From Pseudomonas fluorescens (lineage in GTDB: Bacteria > Pseudomonadota > Gammaproteobacteria > Pseudomonadales > Pseudomonadaceae), in assembly GCF_001307275.1 (NCBI RefSeq), contig NZ_CP012831.1, forward strand, positions 1,240,001 through 1,304,000: a DNA stretch of 64,000 nucleotides. The letters run 5' to 3'. The notes under the pieces were generated by a model. The model was not told where the DNA came from and made no database searches. It saw nothing but the letters and a program-made list of their open reading frames with translations. The position numbers and the translations under genes are program-made. Of this stretch, positions 1 through 9,360 are shown piece by piece. Position 1 is the stretch's first letter. Every line of letters begins with the position of its first letter.

Positions 1-57
1 GGCAGTACACGCAATAGAGTGTCTGCCCGCTCAGGAATTCCAAACAGCTCGTCAGAT

Positions 58-624
58 TCAGGTACGCGGCAGCGTCACGCCGCGCTGGCCCTGGTATTTA
101 CCGCCACGATCCTTGTAGGAGACTTCGCATTCTTCATCGGATTCAAGGAACAGCATCTGCGCCACACCCTCATTGGCGTAGATTTTCGCCGGCAGGGTCG
201 TGGTGTTGGAGAATTCCAGGGTCACGTGGCCTTCCCACTCGGGTTCCAGCGGTGTGACGTTGACGATGATCCCGCAACGGGCGTAGGTGCTCTTGCCCAG
301 GCAGATGGTCAGCACGTTGCGCGGAATGCGGAAGTATTCGACGGTGCGGGCCAGGGCGAAGGAATTCGGCGGAATGATGCAAACGTCGCTCTTGACGTCG
401 ACGAAGCTCTTCTCGTCGAAGTTCTTCGGGTCGACGGTGGCAGAATTGATGTTGGTGAACACCTTGAATTCGTCGGCGCAGCGCACGTCGTAGCCGTAGC
501 TGGAGACACCGAAGGAGATCAGCCGGTCGGCGCCTTCGCCACGCATCTGGCGCTCGACGAAGGGCTCGATCATGCCGTGCTCTTGCGCCATGCGGCGAAT
601 CCACTTGTCCGATTTGATGCTCAT
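58..624 (-). CDS. dcd: dCTP deaminase
   Basis: 188 aa, the full family length. The enzyme deaminates dCTP to dUTP in the cytosol and so feeds dTTP synthesis. The central block [16 protein letters not shown] followed by [12 protein letters not shown] is the trimeric dUTPase/dCTP deaminase core; the Glu in TLEFSN corresponds to the catalytic acid of the family. The start is the ATG beginning [11 protein letters not shown], the conserved N-terminus in pseudomonads. The gene ends 57 bp from the window edge, so downstream neighbours cannot be judged. Nothing is odd about it. Confidence 0.97.
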   Translation of the reverse strand: MSIKSDKWIRRMAQEHGMIEPFVERQMRGEGADRLISFGVSSYGYDVRCADEFKVFTNINSATVDPKNFDEKSFVDVKSDVCIIPPNSFALARTVEYFRIPRNVLTICLGKSTYARCGIIVNVTPLEPEWEGHVTLEFSNTTTLPAKIYANEGVAQMLFLESDEECEVSYKDRGGKYQGQRGVTLPRT

Positions 625-978
625 GGCGGTTTCCTGAAATAGCGAGGTGGAAAAAATACGTCCGGCATCTTACCGGGGCACGGGGCCGGGTTCAAAGCGT
701 GGCACGCAAATCTCGCCGATCCACCTTGATTTCCGGGTCCTGCCGGCCATCGCCCGCGCCGTCAGTCACCAAATAAGAGAAACCTTCGCAAAGACCATTG
801 GCACATTCTGGAAAAAGGGTTAAGGTGGCGCCACTGTGTTGCTTGTGTCACTGAGAATCTCTACACGATATGTTGAATTTCGATCCAACCATCTACAAGA
901 ATTTTTCCTGCTCTTTGCACTCAGTCTCGGCCAGGGTTCTTCCTGAGTCGCAGTTATCTTTGTTCAAGGAGTTACACC
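625..978. other. intergenic region with long cold-shock leader
   Basis: This 354-bp gap separates the divergent dcd and cold-shock genes. No ORF with coding-like codon use is seen. The part nearest the cold-shock gene (about 840-978) is T-rich and probably holds its promoter and a long 5' untranslated leader, as is usual for cspA-type genes. AAGGAG at 966-971 is the ribosome binding site. The leader length is inferred. Confidence 0.4.
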
Positions 979-1188
979 ATGTCTAATCGCCAAACCGGTA
1001 CCGTTAAGTGGTTCAACGATGAAAAAGGCTTCGGCTTCATCACTCCACAATCCGGTGACGACCTGTTCGTTCACTTCAAAGCTATCCAATCCGACGGCTT
1101 CAAAAGCCTGAAAGAAGGCCAACAGGTTTCTTTCATCGCTACCCGCGGTCAGAAAGGCATGCAAGCTGAAGAAGTTCAAGTTATCTAA
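979..1188 (+). CDS. cold-shock domain protein (CspA family)
   Basis: 69 aa, a single cold-shock domain. It binds single-stranded RNA or DNA as a five-stranded beta barrel and acts as an RNA chaperone. The two RNA-binding motifs are present: RNP1 in KGFGFI near residue 16 and RNP2 in LFVHF near residue 30. The opening [20 protein letters not shown] is typical of the Pseudomonas CapB/CspA group. It has a strong AAGGAG site, a long upstream leader and its own terminator, so it looks monocistronic. Which of the several csp paralogues it is cannot be fixed from sequence alone. Confidence 0.95.
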   Translation: MSNRQTGTVKWFNDEKGFGFITPQSGDDLFVHFKAIQSDGFKSLKEGQQVSFIATRGQKGMQAEEVQVI

Positions 1189-1206
1189 CTTGCACTTGCT
1201 TTAGTA

Positions 1207-1238
1207 AAAGGCCCCGCCCTCAAAAGCGGGGCTTTTTT
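1207..1238 (+). terminator. rho-independent terminator of the cold-shock gene
   Basis: GCCCCGC and GCGGGGC form a 7-bp stem around a short A-rich loop and are followed by six T. It lies 19 bp after the stop codon. Confidence 0.88.
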
Positions 1239-1271
1239 GTGCCTGTCAGTTTTTCCCTGCGCACAAAAAAA

Positions 1272-1363
1272 CTGTGGGAGCGAGCTTGCTCGCGATAACG
1301 GTGGATCAGCAACATCAACGTTGGCTGACAGACCGCTATCGCGAGCAAGCTCGCTCCCACAGG
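1272..1363. repeat. REP doublet (inverted pair)
   Basis: Two copies of the palindrome GTGGGAGCGAGCTTGCTCGC face each other about 50 bp apart. Each can form a hairpin and the pair can fold into one long stem, the REPIN layout of Pseudomonas. It sits between convergent genes. Confidence 0.85.
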
Positions 1364-1381
1364 TGTGTGGGCGAGCCCGAA

Positions 1382-2389
1382 TTACCAGGTCACGCCAAAC
1401 CCGGCCGTGTACCGCGTCTTGCTCAAGTCGCTGTCTTCGGTACCCTCGATGACATCTTTCTCAGCCTTGAGATTGAGCGACGCCCAGTCAGTGACCTTGT
1501 AGCGCAGCCCCACTTCAGCGTCGTAGGCGTAATCCGCCACGTCGGACAGGGGTTTTCCCACTTCGCCGTTGGTGAAGAACTCGACGCGCTTGCCGATCAG
1601 GTAGCGGTTGTAGTCCCACTTCATGGCCACGGAATAGAAGTTGTCCTTGCCGCCGTCGCGGTACTCGTAATCGGTGCGGTTGAGCAGCGAGCCCAGGGAG
1701 AACGCACCCAGCTCGTCGTCCCAGAACTGGTAGCCCGGGCCGGTACCCACCACGCGCTGGCGGGCCAGGTCTTCGACTTTGTCACGCTTGTAGTTCAGGC
1801 GACCTTGCCAGAACCATTTATCCGTCAGGAACCGGTCGAGGGAATACTCCAGCCTCCAGTTGTCGGCGGAAACCACGTCATCCTGGAATTCACGGTTGTA
1901 TTCGCCTTCGGCGGTGTGCCGCCATCTGCCATGGCGCGCCGAAGTCTTGAAGTCGATGTCGTAATCATCGGTATCGTTTTCCGCTCGCTGATAATCCAGC
2001 GCGGCATCGATATTGCCTTTCCACACCAGATCCTCGACCACCGGCTTGGGCTTGAGGATCTGCTGGATACTGGCCAGTTCCACGGTCTTGGGCGCGTCAC
2101 CGTTGGCCAGGGTGACCTTGCCGTCCTCGGCCGCCTGCAACGCCTTGGCTTTTTCGCCCGTATAGGCATCCTGCTTGACCAGCAATTGCTGGTCGCTTTC
2201 GAGGGTCTTGACCTGCTTCCAGTCAATGGGAACCGCGCCGGCGTAATCAGTCTGGATCAGCAACTTGCCGCCATCGAAAACGGTGATTTTACCGGTCAGC
2301 TTGTCACCGTTCTTCAACCAGACGGTATCGGCAAGCAAGGGCATGGAGGCGCTGGTAACAGCTAGGCACAACAGGGTTCTAGACAACAT
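1382..2389 (-). CDS. DUF481 (YdiY-like) outer-membrane protein
   Basis: 335 aa from the ATG at 2389 (MLSRTLLCLAV...). A signal peptide ends near LLA|DTVWLKNGDKLTG. The first third is a soluble segment with the DxVxLKNGDxLTG opening seen in YdiY/DUF481 proteins. The rest alternates polar and aromatic residues (WRLEYSLDRF, WFWQGRLNYKRD, TRYTAGFGVTW) and ends in an aromatic residue, as beta barrels do. The role is unknown; an outer-membrane barrel is inferred from the family. An in-frame TTG 18 bp upstream is a possible but weaker start. Confidence 0.82.
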   Translation of the reverse strand: MLSRTLLCLAVTSASMPLLADTVWLKNGDKLTGKITVFDGGKLLIQTDYAGAVPIDWKQVKTLESDQQLLVKQDAYTGEKAKALQAAEDGKVTLANGDAPKTVELASIQQILKPKPVVEDLVWKGNIDAALDYQRAENDTDDYDIDFKTSARHGRWRHTAEGEYNREFQDDVVSADNWRLEYSLDRFLTDKWFWQGRLNYKRDKVEDLARQRVVGTGPGYQFWDDELGAFSLGSLLNRTDYEYRDGGKDNFYSVAMKWDYNRYLIGKRVEFFTNGEVGKPLSDVADYAYDAEVGLRYKVTDWASLNLKAEKDVIEGTEDSDLSKTRYTAGFGVTW

Positions 2390-2547
2390 AAGCGATAATG
2401 GGCTCAAGTTTTCAGTGAAAAGGCGGCATTATCCCCCAGGATGACACCTCAGCAACGACTGACCTGCATATAGATGATGAGTTCATTTCTCAACCAGCCT
2501 TGTAGGAATTAATCTACGGACGGACATCCCATCCAGGAACCCTTTAC

Positions 2548-2901
2548 GTGACTGACACACCCGCGGATACCGAGAACGCCGCCCAAATCCGCCGCACGAC
2601 CCTTTACCTGACCCTGGCCCAGGTGCCGGCGGGCAAAGTCGTCACCTATGGCCAACTCGCCGAAATGGCCGGCCTGGGGCGCGCGGCGCGCTGGGTCGGG
2701 CGAACTCTCAGCCAGTTGCCAAACGACACCAAGCTGCCCTGGCATCGGGTATTGGGTGCCGGTGGTCGGATCAGCCTGCCGGCGGGCAGTGCCTCAGGGG
2801 ATGAACAGCGCGCACGCCTGCGCCTGGAAGGCATCAGTGTCCTGAACAATCGTGTTGATATTCAGCGCCATGGCTGGCGCCCGGTAGAGCACAGCGGTTA
2901 G
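2548..2901 (+). CDS. alkyltransferase-like (ATL) protein, MGMT family
   Basis: 117 aa from a GTG start. It has the DNA-binding fold of O6-alkylguanine transferases: VTYGQLAEMAG near residues 31-41 and RWVGRTLSQLP near 47-57. The active-site PCHR is replaced by PWHR (residue about 68), so there is no acceptor cysteine. Known ATL proteins with Trp here bind O6-alkylguanine, cannot remove the alkyl group, and flag the lesion for nucleotide excision repair. That role is inferred from the family. The gene lies 44 bp before ampG on the same strand. Confidence 0.9.
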   Translation: MTDTPADTENAAQIRRTTLYLTLAQVPAGKVVTYGQLAEMAGLGRAARWVGRTLSQLPNDTKLPWHRVLGAGGRISLPAGSASGDEQRARLRLEGISVLNNRVDIQRHGWRPVEHSG

Positions 2902-2945
2902 AGTGCGCGCTTTGTTTTCGCAATTTTTGAGGCAGACTCCAGCCC

Positions 2946-4505
2946 ATGCCCCGTAAAACCTGGCGCGCCGCCCTCGCCGCCTATGCCAGTCCCTCAACGC
3001 TCGTGCTGTTGCTGCTTGGCTTCGCCGCCGGCTTGCCATACATGCTGGTGTTTTCCACGCTTTCGGTCTGGTTGCGCGAAGCCGGCGTGGCCCGCGAAAC
3101 CATCGGCTACGCGAGCCTGATCGGCCTGGCGTACGCCTTTAAATGGGTCTGGTCGCCACTGCTCGACCAATGGCGCCTGCCACTGCTGGGCAAACTGGGG
3201 CGCCGCCGCTCATGGCTGGTGCTCTCCCAGGCCTTGGTAATCCTCGGCCTGATCGGCATGGGTTTCTGTGATCCACAAAAACACCTGTCATGGTTGATCG
3301 CCATCGCCGTGATCGTGGCCTTCGCCTCCGCGACGCAGGACATCGCCGTCGACGCCTATCGCCTGGAGATCGCCGACGACACCCGCCAGGCCGCCCTCGC
3401 CGCCAGCTACATGTCCGGTTACCGCATCGCTGCGCTACTGGCCACCGCCGGCGCCCTGTTCTTCGCCGAAGGCTTTGGCTCCACCGGTTTCAGCTACAAA
3501 CACTCGGCCTGGGCCGGCACTTACCTGTTGTTCGGCGTATTGATGGTTCCAGCGCTACTCACCTCACTGTTCATGCGTGAGCCGCCGGTGCCGCTGCGCA
3601 CCCAATTGCAGGCCGGGCGCTACACGTTCGTTCATCAGTTGGCGTCGGTATTCGTGCTGATCGTGCTGCTGGTCTCCGTCCCGGCGATGTTCACCCAGCT
3701 GTTCAACACCGACTTCGCCAGCGTGCTGTTCGAAGGCGTCAGCCTGCTCGACCTGCTGCTCGAAGACCGCGCCTTCCTGCGGGCCATCCTCTATACCATC
3801 CTGACCGCCCTGTGCCTGTCGGCCATGGGCCGGCGCGGACTGGCGCCGGTGCTGACGCCGATCAACGACTTCATCCTGCGTTATCGCTGGCAGGCCCTGC
3901 TGCTGCTCGGGCTGATCGCAACCTATCGGATGTCCGACACGGTCATGGGCGTCATGGCCAACGTGTTCTACATCGACCAAGGGTTCACCAAGGACCAGAT
4001 CGCCAGCGTCAGCAAGATTTTCGGGCTGATCATGACCCTCGTCGGCGCCGGCATGGGCGGCCTGCTGATCGTCCGTTTCGGCATCCTGCCCATCCTGTTC
4101 ATCGGCGGGGTCGCCTCGGCCGCCACCAACATCCTCTTCCTGATGCTGACCGACATGGGCGCCAACCTGAAGATGTTGATTGTCACCATCTCCCTGGACA
4201 ACTTCAGCTCCGGCCTGGCCACTTCGGCGTTCGTCGCCTACCTGTCGAGCCTGACCAACCTGAAATTCTCCGCCACCCAATACGCCCTGCTCAGCTCGAT
4301 CATGCTGTTGCTGCCGCGCTTGATCGGTGGTTATTCAGGGGTGATGGTGGAGAAGTTCGGCTACCACAATTTCTTCCTGATCACCGCACTGCTGGGCGTG
4401 CCCACCCTGCTGCTGATCGCCTTGCATTGGTTCCAGGAGAACCGTCGCCAGGATTCGACACCCACCGAGGAACCGGCGCCCACCCGGCCCGCGGAAGAGT
4501 CGTAG
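2946..4505 (+). CDS. ampG: AmpG muropeptide permease
   Basis: 519 aa, major facilitator superfamily. It imports GlcNAc-anhydroMurNAc peptides through the inner membrane for cell-wall recycling, and so feeds the AmpR signal for beta-lactamase induction. The N-terminus [20 protein letters not shown] and the loop [13 protein letters not shown] near residue 130 are AmpG signatures. At least twelve hydrophobic segments are visible, then a polar Pro/Glu-rich tail of about 30 residues. Pseudomonads have two AmpG-type permeases; the length suits the larger one, but which paralogue this is was not tested. Confidence 0.92.
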   Translation: MPRKTWRAALAAYASPSTLVLLLLGFAAGLPYMLVFSTLSVWLREAGVARETIGYASLIGLAYAFKWVWSPLLDQWRLPLLGKLGRRRSWLVLSQALVILGLIGMGFCDPQKHLSWLIAIAVIVAFASATQDIAVDAYRLEIADDTRQAALAASYMSGYRIAALLATAGALFFAEGFGSTGFSYKHSAWAGTYLLFGVLMVPALLTSLFMREPPVPLRTQLQAGRYTFVHQLASVFVLIVLLVSVPAMFTQLFNTDFASVLFEGVSLLDLLLEDRAFLRAILYTILTALCLSAMGRRGLAPVLTPINDFILRYRWQALLLLGLIATYRMSDTVMGVMANVFYIDQGFTKDQIASVSKIFGLIMTLVGAGMGGLLIVRFGILPILFIGGVASAATNILFLMLTDMGANLKMLIVTISLDNFSSGLATSAFVAYLSSLTNLKFSATQYALLSSIMLLLPRLIGGYSGVMVEKFGYHNFFLITALLGVPTLLLIALHWFQENRRQDSTPTEEPAPTRPAEES

Positions 4506-4633
4506 GAAACTTCAGCAAACGCCGGGGAAACGGCGTTCGCACCTGGCGACCGGCCACGCGCCTGTACGCCAGGGCATCTCGCCCGTACAATGCTCCGTCA
4601 CTTCTCGTCATCAGCAACCGACAACGGTCAACC

Positions 4634-6349
4634 ATGCGCACCAGTCAATATTTGCTCGCCACACAGAAAGAAACGCCTTCCGACGCCGTCGTGATCAGCC
4701 ATCAGCTGATGCTGCGTGCCGGCATGATCCGCAAGCTCGCTTCTGGCCTGTACACCTGGCTGCCGATGGGCCTGCGAGTCATGCGCAAGGTGGAAGCCAT
4801 CGTTCGTGAAGAGATGGACGCCGCTGGCGCCCTGGAAGTATTGATGCCGGGCACCCAACCAGCCGAGCTGTGGCAGGAATCGGGGCGCTGGGAAGAATAC
4901 GGTCCTGAACTGCTGCGCATCAAAGACCGTCACGGTCGCGACTTCTGTGCAGGCCCGACCCACGAAGAAGTGATCACCGACCTGATGCGCAACGAGCTGA
5001 GCAGCTACAAGCAGTTGCCGATCAACCTGTATCAGATCCAGACCAAGTTCCGTGACGAGATCCGTCCACGCTTCGGCCTGATGCGCGGTCGCGAATTCAT
5101 CATGAAGGACGCCTACTCGTTCCATGCCGACCTGGCTTCGCTGCAGGTCACCTATGACCGCATGCACCAGGCGTATTGCAACGTGTTCACCCGCCTGGGC
5201 CTGAAATTCCGTCCGGTCGAAGCCGACAACGGCTCCATCGGCGGCGCCGGTTCCCACGAGTTCCACGTACTGGCCGAGTCCGGCGAAGACGACATCGTCT
5301 TCAGCAACGGCTCCGACTACGCCGCGAACATCGAGAAGGCCGAAGCCGTCCCTCGGGAAACGTCCCGCGCCGCGCCGACCGAAGAGCTGCGCCTGGTGGA
5401 CACGCCGAACGCCAAGACCATTGCCCAGTTGGTGGAAGGCTACAACCTGCCGATCGAGCGGACCATCAAGACCCTGATCGTGCGGGCGGAAGAAGCCGGC
5501 AAGCTGATTGCCCTGATCGTCCGTGGCGACCACGAACTGAATGAAATCAAGGCTGCCAACCAGCCAGGCGTCGCCAGCCCGCTGGTCATGGCCACCGAAG
5601 CCGACCTGCGCGACGCCATTGGCGCCGGTGCCGGTTCCCTCGGCCCGTTGAACCTGCCACTGCCGATCATCATCGACCGTTCGGTAGCATTGATGAGCGA
5701 CTTCGCCATCGGCGCCAACATCGACGACAAACACTACTTCGGCGTGAACTGGGAACGCGACCTGCCGGTTCCAACCGTCGCGGACCTGCGCAACGTCGTG
5801 GCCGGCGACCCGAGCCCCGATGGCAAGGGCACCCTGGAAATCAAGCGGGGCATCGAAGTCGGGCACATCTTCCAGCTGGGTAACAAGTACAGCAAGGCGA
5901 TGAAGTGCGAAGTGCTGGGCGAGAACGGCAAGCCGGTCACCCTGGAAATGGGTTGCTACGGCATCGGTGTTTCCCGCGTGGTGGCAGCCGCCATCGAGCA
6001 GAACAACGACGACAAAGGCATCATCTGGAGCGACACGCTGGCGCCGTTCCAGGTGGCCCTGGTGCCGCTGCGCTATGAAACCGACCTGGTGCGTGAAGCC
6101 ACCGACAAGCTCTACGCCGAACTGACGGCCGCCGGCTTCGAAGTGCTGCTGGACGACCGCGACAAGAAAACCAGCCCCGGCATCAAGTTCGCGGACATGG
6201 AACTGATCGGCATCCCCCACCGGATCGTCGTCAGTGACCGTGGCCTGGCCGAAGGCAACCTGGAATACAAGAGCCGCACCGAGGCCGAGCCGCAAGCGCT
6301 GCCGGTCGCCGACGTGCTGTCGTTCCTCCAGGCCCGTATCCGCCGCTGA
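4634..6349 (+). CDS. proS: prolyl-tRNA synthetase
   Basis: 571 aa from the ATG that opens [19 protein letters not shown]. The frame stays open far upstream, but that part is out-of-frame ampG sequence, so the internal ATG is the start. It is a class II aminoacyl-tRNA synthetase of the bacterial type with an inserted editing (YbaK-like) domain near residues 240-380. Class II motif 2 is seen in [18 protein letters not shown], motif 3 in [13 protein letters not shown], and a C-terminal anticodon-binding domain ends the protein. It attaches proline to tRNA-Pro and clears Ala-tRNA-Pro. Confidence 0.97.
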   Translation: MRTSQYLLATQKETPSDAVVISHQLMLRAGMIRKLASGLYTWLPMGLRVMRKVEAIVREEMDAAGALEVLMPGTQPAELWQESGRWEEYGPELLRIKDRHGRDFCAGPTHEEVITDLMRNELSSYKQLPINLYQIQTKFRDEIRPRFGLMRGREFIMKDAYSFHADLASLQVTYDRMHQAYCNVFTRLGLKFRPVEADNGSIGGAGSHEFHVLAESGEDDIVFSNGSDYAANIEKAEAVPRETSRAAPTEELRLVDTPNAKTIAQLVEGYNLPIERTIKTLIVRAEEAGKLIALIVRGDHELNEIKAANQPGVASPLVMATEADLRDAIGAGAGSLGPLNLPLPIIIDRSVALMSDFAIGANIDDKHYFGVNWERDLPVPTVADLRNVVAGDPSPDGKGTLEIKRGIEVGHIFQLGNKYSKAMKCEVLGENGKPVTLEMGCYGIGVSRVVAAAIEQNNDDKGIIWSDTLAPFQVALVPLRYETDLVREATDKLYAELTAAGFEVLLDDRDKKTSPGIKFADMELIGIPHRIVVSDRGLAEGNLEYKSRTEAEPQALPVADVLSFLQARIRR

Positions 6350-6366
6350 CACCAGATAGAGACGTC

Positions 6367-7320
6367 ATGTTCAAGCGAAACACCTTAGGCCTCGGTGGCG
6401 CCGCCCTGTGCGGCGCCCTGCTGGTCAGCGGCTGTGCCAACCAAATGTCACAACGCAGCGAGCACGAAGAGCGGGTCGAGCGCAAATTGCTCGACCACAG
6501 CCTGCAAATCGACGTGGGCGAACCCAAGGTGCTCGACCTGCCGCAGCGTCGGGTGCGCATCAATGAGCAGAAGACCTTCGAAGTCACCGAGTTCGAGGTT
6601 ACCCGCCATTACGATCGCTACACACCGTACCAACCCTGGCGGGAGATCTACGAGATTCCCCTGGGCGCGGTGGCCGTCGTGGCTGGCATCGGCGCGAACG
6701 TGGTCAATGTGTTCGCCCTCGGCAACCTGCCGGACACGGCGACCCGTGACTGGATCAGCTACGGTTTCGCCGGGCTCAACCCGTTCATGAACGTCCCCTC
6801 CCACGGCCGTGCCCAGCAGAACCTGGCGGGCATCGACGAAGTCCAGCGCGACAAGCGCACGGAACACTCGAGCCTGCCCTGGAGCGAACGCCCGGTGGAG
6901 GTCAAGGCCGCCCGGCAGACCTTCGAGCTGAGCACTGACCGTAATGGCGTGCTGCGCTTGAACCTGCTGGAAAGCCCGTTCGCCGAGCAGGACCTGAGCC
7001 AGTTCGGCAAATTGCAGATCAGCGTGACGGATGCCCAGGACGAAGTGCACACCGACTCATCCCTGAGCATCAGCAGTACCTTGCGCAGCAAACTGGTGGA
7101 AGCTCATGCGCTGATCTACGACGACCTGGAAGACGACGAGGTGAGCCAGTGGGTTCATCGGGTCAAGCGCCTGTCGGAGCTGGGACTTGAAGAAGAGGCC
7201 AGCGAACTGGAACAGAGCCTGATCGAACTGACGCGCAACGATCCGGAGTTGCAGACCGAGTTCATGAAAGCCCTGACCAAGGATGGCGGGCGGTTGGTGG
7301 CGGATCCTGGCACTAACTGA
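6367..7320 (+). CDS. hypothetical lipoprotein downstream of proS
   Basis: 317 aa. The N-terminus MFKRNTLGLGGAALCGALLVSGC has a type II signal peptide with lipobox LVSGC and acceptor Cys23. The body is soluble apart from one short hydrophobic stretch (GAVAVVAGIGANVVNVFALG, about residues 99-118). The end is acidic and probably helical. I do not recognise a named domain. It starts 17 bp after proS, so co-transcription is likely, and a similar lipoprotein follows proS in other pseudomonads. Confidence 0.82.
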   Translation: MFKRNTLGLGGAALCGALLVSGCANQMSQRSEHEERVERKLLDHSLQIDVGEPKVLDLPQRRVRINEQKTFEVTEFEVTRHYDRYTPYQPWREIYEIPLGAVAVVAGIGANVVNVFALGNLPDTATRDWISYGFAGLNPFMNVPSHGRAQQNLAGIDEVQRDKRTEHSSLPWSERPVEVKAARQTFELSTDRNGVLRLNLLESPFAEQDLSQFGKLQISVTDAQDEVHTDSSLSISSTLRSKLVEAHALIYDDLEDDEVSQWVHRVKRLSELGLEEEASELEQSLIELTRNDPELQTEFMKALTKDGGRLVADPGTN

Positions 7321-7325
7321 AATAT

Positions 7326-7448
7326 CCCCTGTGGCAAGGGGATTGTGTGAGGGCAAGACCTGTGGGAGCAAGGCTTGCCCGCGATGACGGTCTCAAGGAC
7401 GCTATCGCGAGCAAGCTTTGCTCCCACAGGATTCCCTTGCCACAAGGA
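7326..7448. repeat. nested REP pair
   Basis: Outer arms resembling TGTGGCAAGGG and CCCTTGCCACA enclose an inner REP pair at 7361-7430 (TGTGGGAGCAAGGCTTGC and its inverted partner). It lies between the convergent lipoprotein gene and dinB. Confidence 0.7.
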
Positions 7449-7478
7449 CCGCGCCAAACAGGGCACTCATCGTCAGTC

Positions 7479-8540
7479 TCACCGCTCGAACAACTCCAAC
7501 TGCTCGAACCCTCCCCGCAAATCTTCCAGCCGCACCCCGATTCCCAATAACCGCACCGGCTTCCCGCCCCGGTTGAACGCCTGGGTCAGCAGCAACTGAT
7601 AACTGCCCAGGTCCCGCCCTGCCCCGGCCTGTTCCAGTGTGGTCTGGGTGAAGTCGTGGAACTTCACTTTGACGAACGGCTTGCCCGGTCGATAACTGCT
7701 GTCGATCCGCGCCATGCGCCCTTTGAGGGTTTCCATCAGTTCCGGCAGTTTGTCGAGACAACTCACCAGGTCGGGCAAGTCGACATCGTAGGTATTTTCG
7801 ACGCTGATGGACTGCCGTCGGCTGTCGTTGTGCACCAGACGCTCATCGATCCCACGGGCCAGGCTCCAGAGCCGCTCACCGAAACTGCCGAATTCGCGCA
7901 CCAGCGCCAGCTTGTCCCACTCACGCAACTGCAGGCAATCGACGATACCGAGCCGGTTCAGCTTCTCGGCGGTGACCTTGCCTACACCGTGGAGCTTGCT
8001 GACCGGCAGGGCCGAGACAAAGTCCTCAACCTGATCCGGGGTGATGACGAACAATCCGTTGGGCTTTTTCCAGTCACTGGCGATCTTGGCCAGGAATTTG
8101 TTCGGCGCGACGCCGGCGGACACGGTGATGTGCAACTGGTTGGAAACGCGTCGGCGAATATCCTGGGCGATGCGGGTGGCGCTGCCGCCAAAATGGGCAC
8201 TGGCAGAGACGTCGAGGTAGGCCTCGTCCAGGGACAGCGGCTCGATCAGGTCGGTGTAATCACTGAAAATCGTATGAATTTCCTTCGACGCTTCCCGATA
8301 AGCCTCCATTCGTGGCTTGACGATGGTGAGGTCCGGACAGAGCTTCAAGGCGTGGCCGGAAGACATGGCCGAGCGCACGCCGTAGGCCCGCGCTTCGTAG
8401 TTGCAGGTGGCAATCACCCCCCGCCGATCCGCCGAGCCCCCCACCGCCATGGGCTTGCCGGCCAGCCGCGGATCATCGCGCATCTCGATAGCGGCATAGA
8501 AACAGTCACAGTCGACATGGATGATTTTACGTTGCGTCAT
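7479..8540 (-). CDS. dinB: DNA polymerase IV
   Basis: 353 aa, full length for this Y-family translesion polymerase. The catalytic acidic residues are visible: MRKIIHVDCDCFYA-type opening (HVDCDCFYAAIEMRDD, residues 8-23) and SLDEAYLDVS near residue 103. Helix-hairpin-helix (LHGVGKVTAEKL) and the little-finger domain follow. It bypasses damaged bases and is error-prone. A LexA box lies 50 bp upstream, so it is an SOS gene. Confidence 0.96.
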   Translation of the reverse strand: MTQRKIIHVDCDCFYAAIEMRDDPRLAGKPMAVGGSADRRGVIATCNYEARAYGVRSAMSSGHALKLCPDLTIVKPRMEAYREASKEIHTIFSDYTDLIEPLSLDEAYLDVSASAHFGGSATRIAQDIRRRVSNQLHITVSAGVAPNKFLAKIASDWKKPNGLFVITPDQVEDFVSALPVSKLHGVGKVTAEKLNRLGIVDCLQLREWDKLALVREFGSFGERLWSLARGIDERLVHNDSRRQSISVENTYDVDLPDLVSCLDKLPELMETLKGRMARIDSSYRPGKPFVKVKFHDFTQTTLEQAGAGRDLGSYQLLLTQAFNRGGKPVRLLGIGVRLEDLRGGFEQLELFER

Positions 8541-8589
8541 AGAAGAACAGGGCGTGGGACGAATCGGGCCCCCAGTATCGCACCAGCAC

Positions 8590-8605
8590 CTGTATATAGC
8601 ACCAG
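8590..8605 (-). promoter_or_regulatory. LexA box of dinB
   Basis: CTGTATATAGCACCAG matches CTG-N10-CAG with the TATA-rich left half of the LexA operator. It lies 50 bp before the dinB start. Confidence 0.82.
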
Positions 8606-8781
8606 TAGTTTGAAAGATCCTTCGTCGAGCTCAGAAAACCCCTACACAAATTTACTTCTTCAATCGCAACGCTCCCTCCAATAGAGCTTCAGCCCTTGCC
8701 AGGCCTGCGTCACAGCGCTGTCACAATGCCCACACGCAAGGCTAAGCGCTTGAAGCGGAACAGGTTTTTGTGACACCAGGG

Positions 8782-8809
8782 TTGACAGCGGCTCGATCCT
8801 CTGTAGAAT
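8782..8809 (+). promoter_or_regulatory. promoter of tRNA-fMet copy 1
   Basis: TTGACA and TAGAAT are separated by 16 bp; the -10 box ends 13 bp before the tRNA. The -10 region and the stretch up to the tRNA are identical in front of copy 2. Confidence 0.82.
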
Positions 8810-8822
8810 GCCGCCACACAGA

Positions 8823-8899
<77 letters not shown>

Positions 8900-8905
8900 A
8901 ACATC

Positions 8906-8938
8906 AAAAAAGGCTACTCGAAAGAGTGGCCTTTTTTG
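8906..8938 (+). terminator. terminator of tRNA-fMet copy 1
   Basis: GGCTACTC and GAGTGGCC form a stem with a GAAA loop, flanked by A and T runs. Confidence 0.85.
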
Positions 8939-9090
8939 TGCGTGCTCGTTTTTTGACCACACGATCAGAGACTCGCCGCCTGCGACACCCTACGCACTGC
9001 AAGTTGTAGGACAATTTCCCTTTGATTCCGCGCATTTAGGAGGGCAAGGGACGGATTGGCCGTTTATTTGACCCTGGCGTCTTTTATCGG

Positions 9091-9118
9091 TTGACACTCG
9101 GGCGTTCGCCTGTAGAAT
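9091..9118 (+). promoter_or_regulatory. promoter of tRNA-fMet copy 2
   Basis: TTGACA and TAGAAT with a 16-bp spacer. The hexamers are the same as for copy 1 but most of the spacer differs, so selection has kept the boxes. Confidence 0.82.
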
Positions 9119-9131
9119 GCCGCCACACAGA

Positions 9132-9208
<77 letters not shown>

Positions 9209-9214
9209 AATATC

Positions 9215-9247
9215 AAGAAAGGCTGCTCGAAAGAGTGGCCTTTTTTG
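9215..9247 (+). terminator. terminator of tRNA-fMet copy 2
   Basis: Same hairpin as after copy 1 (GAAA loop, GAGTGGCC, T run) with small changes in the left arm. Confidence 0.82.
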
Positions 9248-9360
9248 TGTCTGGCGAAAAAAGCTCTACATACAAAGATTTTGTAATTATTTTCCTTCGC
9301 GGGGATTGGTAACTTGGCTGGATACCCCCATCCTGTCGCGCATAGCTCAAGAGGTGATTG

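Noticed and set aside
3812..4633. Longer proS start giving an 845-aa protein
   Set aside because: The extra N-terminus is out-of-frame ampG sequence; the internal ATG gives the standard ProS N-terminus and length.
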